DNA from: Chromohalobacter sarecensis
GTDB lineage: Bacteria; Pseudomonadota; Gammaproteobacteria; Pseudomonadales; Halomonadaceae
Direction of reading: 5' to 3'
Assembly (NCBI RefSeq): GCF_023061135.1
Contig: NZ_JAKGAN010000001.1
Coordinates: 598,362 to 662,361, forward strand
DNA length: 64,000 bases
In this document: one piece after another, positions 60,898-64,000 of the stretch
Numbering within the stretch: the first letter of the stretch is position 1
How the letters are laid out: each line of letters starts with the position of its first letter
Notes under the pieces: model-generated
Told to the model about the DNA's origin: nothing
Databases searched by the model: none
The model's input: only the letters and a program-made list of their open reading frames with translations
Program-made: the position numbers and the translations under genes

Positions 60898-61067
60898 GGG
60901 GGTGGCTGCGTGGATCAGTCTGCGTATTGGTTGGCTACCGAAGGGTAGATAGCAACGGCTGGGAGGGTTGGTGCTATAGTGATCGGTAATACGACCCTGA
61001 TCAGTGGATCCGCTCCGCGGTGAAGCTGCTGAGGGTTTTTTGATTTCTGGGGTTGCTAAGGCATGCC

Positions 61068-62060
61068 ATGATCGATCGTGAGGGAGTAGTTCAGAAGCCG
61101 GATCAGATTATCGATATTGCGGACTGGGATATCCACCAGGATTACGAGGTCTTCCCGGTTGGGGCGCGGGATAAGTCGCTGCTTGTTTGCCCGGATCCAG
61201 CCCCCTTCGACTTTTGTATTCCTAGACACAACTATCTGTTCAAGGAAGCCATCAAGAGCGCCAAAGAGCCTGGCAAGCCCCGTCATCCAGAACAGTATTG
61301 GGCCGAGCTGATCGCCTTCCGCATCGGTCGCTTGATGGGGCTAACATTGCCGCCAGTCTTCGTTGCGATCGATTCGACCCGCGATGAGCCTGGCACGGTG
61401 AACGAATGGTTCATGGGTTATCCAGGTAGTGGAGAGGAGCGCCATGTCCCTGGCGGCGATTATATGCAACGCCTGATTCCCGGTTATGACCGCGAGAAGG
61501 GGGGTGAGCACAACCTATCCACCATCCTCACCCTCAGCAAGGCATTGGCACGTACGGGCACGCTCACTCATGACTGGCGGATCTACTGGGGGCTGTGTTT
61601 GTGCTTCGATGCTTTGATTGGTAACACTGATCGTCATCAGGAGAACTGGGGGCTGATCTGGAGCGAGAATGGGCCAAGGGCGCGCTTCACGCCATATTTT
61701 GACAATGGCACCAGCCTGGGCCATGAGTTGCAGCACCAGAAAATGCAGCGCATGATGCGCGACCCGAACGAGCTCGACGGTTACTTGTGCAGAGGCAAGC
61801 ATCAGATGCGTTGGGCCAGGGATGAACCTCGCCGCTTACCACTGATCACCGGGGTTGCTGAGTATTGTAGGCATTTTCCCCACATTCGGCCGATATTGCT
61901 AGAACGGTTGCATGGATGGTGCGAGGATGATCTAAAGGCTATGTTAAATAGCCTGACACAATTTGATCTCCCACACCCCTTTACGCAGCAACGCGCTGAA
62001 TTTGTTGCTTTTTTGACCCTTGAAAGGAGAAAGCGCCTGCTACAGGCTCTGGAGAACTGA
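61068..62060 (+). CDS. HipA/HipT-like kinase core (HipA C-terminal domain) without the N-terminal subdomain
   Basis: 330 residues from ATG 61068 (AAGG 6 bases upstream). The protein is a HipA-type kinase core: ATP-binding lysine in NYLFKEA (K59), helix-C glutamate in QYWAELIAFRIGRL (E80), catalytic loop ALIGNTDRHQENWGLIW (D188, N193) and metal-binding FDNGTSLG (D212). It lacks the roughly 100-residue N1 domain of E. coli HipA, like the split HipT toxins. HipA kinases phosphorylate glutamyl-tRNA synthetase and HipT tryptophanyl-tRNA synthetase; the target here is unknown. No HTH antitoxin gene (hipB) is visible upstream. One base separates it from the next gene. Confidence 0.82.
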   Translation: MIDREGVVQKPDQIIDIADWDIHQDYEVFPVGARDKSLLVCPDPAPFDFCIPRHNYLFKEAIKSAKEPGKPRHPEQYWAELIAFRIGRLMGLTLPPVFVAIDSTRDEPGTVNEWFMGYPGSGEERHVPGGDYMQRLIPGYDREKGGEHNLSTILTLSKALARTGTLTHDWRIYWGLCLCFDALIGNTDRHQENWGLIWSENGPRARFTPYFDNGTSLGHELQHQKMQRMMRDPNELDGYLCRGKHQMRWARDEPRRLPLITGVAEYCRHFPHIRPILLERLHGWCEDDLKAMLNSLTQFDLPHPFTQQRAEFVAFLTLERRKRLLQALEN

Positions 62061-62061
62061 C

Positions 62062-62808
62062 ATGACACGCTTTATTGAACATCTGGTGGAACCACGGCGA
62101 CTGCTGCTCTACTGGCAGGCGCGCGAGAGTAAGAACCGCTCTCGCTATTGTGTGGGCCAGTTGATAAAGCATGGCGATGACGTCTGGCTTCAGTATGGCG
62201 TGGATGAACAGGAGATGGCCGAGGCCATTGGAATGGGCTTTAAAGGCTATCCGGCATTCCCTCTGAACCGGTCAGAGCATCGGCAACATGTTCTTGATGC
62301 CTTCATGCGGCGCCTACCGCCACGTAATCGGCGAGACTTTGGCCGCTATCTCGAGCTGCGTGGGATTTCCCGCGACGCTGACATAAGCGACTTCGCTCTC
62401 CTGGGATACACGGGCGCTAAATTACCCAATGATGGCTTCGAGCTGGTTCACCCCTTCGATGAACCGCCCACAGCGTTCGAGATGCTGCTGGAAGTGGCTG
62501 GCTTTCGGCACGAGGCGGAGATCGGCGTCTCTCACCTAAAGGAGGGCGATTCTGTCCGATTCGCCCCCGAGCCTGACAATACCTACGACCGCTTGGCTAT
62601 CCGCATCGAATCGCAGGGCCGCAAGTTGGGTTATGTGCCGCGAGGGCAGCTTGAAATGCTCCATCGGGCAATCGATCAGGGTGCGAGTGTGGAAGGCGTG
62701 GTCTTTCGCCTCAATGGCAGCGATGACCGCCCCTTGGTCTATGTATTGACGAGCGTCACCCGAGATCAATCGGCTATCCCGAAAACCGCCCAGCGGTTGG
62801 AAGCCTAA
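62062..62808 (+). CDS. HIRAN-domain protein with a HipS/HipA-N1-like N-terminal half
   Basis: 248 residues; ATG 62062 with GGAG 7 bases upstream, one base after the kinase stop. The C-terminal part (about 145-235) is a HIRAN domain: GFRHEAEIGVSHLKEGDSVRFAPEPDNTYDRLAIRIE then GRKLGYVPRGQ. The N-terminal part (about 25-130) follows the pattern of the HipA N1 subdomain/HipS: CVGQLIKHGDDVWLQY, GYPAFPL, VLDAFMRRLPPRNRRDFGRY and DFALLGYTGAKLPNDGFEL. This match was made by eye against remembered E. coli HipA and should be tested. If right, it is a HipS-like antitoxin or partner fused to a DNA-end-binding domain, working with the kinase upstream. Confidence 0.78.
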   Translation: MTRFIEHLVEPRRLLLYWQARESKNRSRYCVGQLIKHGDDVWLQYGVDEQEMAEAIGMGFKGYPAFPLNRSEHRQHVLDAFMRRLPPRNRRDFGRYLELRGISRDADISDFALLGYTGAKLPNDGFELVHPFDEPPTAFEMLLEVAGFRHEAEIGVSHLKEGDSVRFAPEPDNTYDRLAIRIESQGRKLGYVPRGQLEMLHRAIDQGASVEGVVFRLNGSDDRPLVYVLTSVTRDQSAIPKTAQRLEA

Positions 62809-62850
62809 TCAGTCGTCAGGCGTTCATAGTCTATTCGTTGCCATTCCGAT

Positions 62851-62878
62851 TGGCCCTCGCTCTCGCGAGGGCCATTTT
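62851..62878 (+). terminator. Intrinsic terminator after the HIRAN gene
   Basis: Perfect 10-bp stem TGGCCCTCGC / GCGAGGGCCA with loop TCTC, followed by TTTT, 43 bases past the stop. It separates the kinase/HIRAN pair from hsdM. Confidence 0.85.
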
Positions 62879-63012
62879 GCAGCCGCCAGCAGGTACCCCG
62901 GAAAGGGCGAGGTACCAAGGTTGTCATGGCAATCACGGATGTTACCCCGTACACGCTGCTTTATGATGGACGCTATCTAAAGACATCAGCATCAAGAACG
63001 CGGGGAAGCACC

Positions 63013-64000
63013 TTGAATACGGAGAGTCATTCTCAGCTGGCGGCCTTTATCTGGTCCGTGGCGGACCTGCTGCGCGGCAATTTCCGGCAATCCCAGTATG
63101 GCCGCATCATCCTACCGTTTACGCTGTTGCGGCGCCTGGAGTGTGTGCTCGAGCCTTCCAAGGAGGCCGTGCTGACAGCGGCGCACACTCACCAGGCAAA
63201 GCCCGATCCCGTCCGCGAGAAACTACTACTGCGTGCGGCTGAACAACCCTTCTTTAACGCATCACCGCTGAGTCTAGGCACGCTGTCCGATACTCAGACC
63301 GCCGATGACCTGCTGAGCTATGTGCAGTCCTTCAGTCAGGATGCACGGGAAATCTTCGAGCACTTCGAGTTCGAGAACTTCGTCCAGCAGCTCGGCGCCG
63401 GCGATCTGCTCTATCAAGTGGTGCAGCGCTTTGCCGCCATCGACCTGAGCCCCGAGCGACTTTCTCATTACGGTATGGGGCTGGTGTTCGAGGAGCTGAT
63501 TCGCAAGTTCGCCGAAAGCTCCAACGACACCGCCGGAGAGCACTTCACCCCGCGCGATATCGTCCACCTGACGACCTCGCTGGTGCTGACCGGGCAGGAT
63601 GACAAGCTCACTCATGACGGCATAGTAACCGTTTACGATCCGACGGCGGGAACAGGCGGCTTTCTTTCCGAAAGCGACGAGTACATGCAGCAGGTTAGCG
63701 GCGGCATGAGCGTTTCACCGCATGGGCAGGAGCTCAATCCTGAGTCCTACGCGATCTGCAAGGCTGACATGCTGATCAAAGGGCAAGAGATCGATCAGAT
63801 CAAGCTGGGCAATACGCTTTCCAATGATCAACTGGCCGGTGAACGTTTCGACTTCATGCTTGCCAATCCGCCGTTCGGGGTGGAATGGAAAAAAGTCCAG
63901 AAGACGATCACCGACGAGCACAAGCACAAGGGCTATGATGGCCGATTCGGTCCCGGCTTACCGAGGGTCTCCGATGGTTCGCTACTGTTCTTGATGCACC
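63013..64000 (+). CDS. hsdM: Type I restriction-modification methyltransferase subunit HsdM, N-terminal part
   Basis: An open frame from TTG 63013 runs off the window end (329 codons). GGGGAAG lies 5-6 bases before the TTG and the first residues, [43 protein letters not shown], are the standard HsdM N-terminus, so a TTG start is convincing. The HsdM_N helical domain is followed by the N6-adenine methylase core: [12 protein letters not shown], motif [10 protein letters not shown] (residues 209-217) and motif IV NPPF (285-288). It methylates adenine in the recognition site with HsdS. Full-length proteins have about 500-700 residues; hsdS and hsdR should lie beyond the window. Confidence 0.93.
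   Translation, partial: MNTESHSQLAAFIWSVADLLRGNFRQSQYGRIILPFTLLRRLECVLEPSKEAVLTAAHTHQAKPDPVREKLLLRAAEQPFFNASPLSLGTLSDTQTADDLLSYVQSFSQDAREIFEHFEFENFVQQLGAGDLLYQVVQRFAAIDLSPERLSHYGMGLVFEELIRKFAESSNDTAGEHFTPRDIVHLTTSLVLTGQDDKLTHDGIVTVYDPTAGTGGFLSESDEYMQQVSGGMSVSPHGQELNPESYAICKADMLIKGQEIDQIKLGNTLSNDQLAGERFDFMLANPPFGVEWKKVQKTITDEHKHKGYDGRFGPGLPRVSDGSLLFLMH

Overview
The window is gene-dense, high-GC (by eye about 60-65%) chromosomal DNA of a moderately halophilic gammaproteobacterium. The best guess is Halomonadaceae (Chromohalobacter/Halomonas type), from the gene families present: an Azospirillum-type L-arabinose dehydrogenase with araFGH, several TRAP transporters, YojI, CsbD/PRC-barrel/DUF4168 stress proteins and many siderophore genes. 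The genus is inferred from gene content, not proven.

Layout. 1-1.3 kb: 3' end of a gluconate-type permease, then mtgA. 1.3-8.1 kb: sugar locus for L-arabinose or D-galactose (sugar 1-dehydrogenase, GbpR-like LysR regulator, araFGH ABC importer, GguC/AraD1 protein). 8.2-15.4 kb: a TRAP transporter (dctMQP), LysR regulator and VOC protein, divergent from pxpABC (5-oxoprolinase). 15.4-20.8 kb: DUF4174 protein, an RpiR regulator preceded by a 38-bp palindrome, an aminotransferase, stress/envelope small proteins and an AEC carrier. 21-22.7 kb: yojI.

22.7-40.4 kb is the main accessory locus: a complete NRPS-independent (NIS) siderophore system. A + strand operon encodes three IucA/IucC synthetases, a type III PLP decarboxylase and an SbnG-type citrate synthase. 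It is flanked by - strand genes for the ABC importer (ATPase on one side, two permeases and binding protein on the other), an Fe-S protein, an RraA-like protein, an MFS exporter and a TonB receptor, with Fur-box-like sequences at the operon heads. It resembles staphyloferrin B/achromobactin loci but has no local genes for the diamine precursor. 40.6-50.4 kb adds xenosiderophore uptake: a FhuA-family receptor, FhuCDB, an IutA-like receptor, an EntD-like PPTase and a YceI-like protein.

50.5-56 kb is a plastic region: a CAT-anticodon tRNA, a small conserved ORF, a decayed copy of the 3' end of a nearby PD-(D/E)XK gene, a large hairpin, an acyltransferase of lower GC and a sodium:solute symporter. 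56-60.9 kb: a second TRAP system (dctPQM) with an FMN-dependent 2-hydroxyacid oxidase and a GntR/FCD regulator, probably one catabolic unit. 61-64 kb looks like the start of a defence island: a HipA/HipT-like kinase, then a protein that appears to join a HipS-like (HipA N1) domain to a HIRAN domain, then hsdM of a type I restriction-modification system running off the window. The split HipA/HIRAN pair is the most novel-looking feature.
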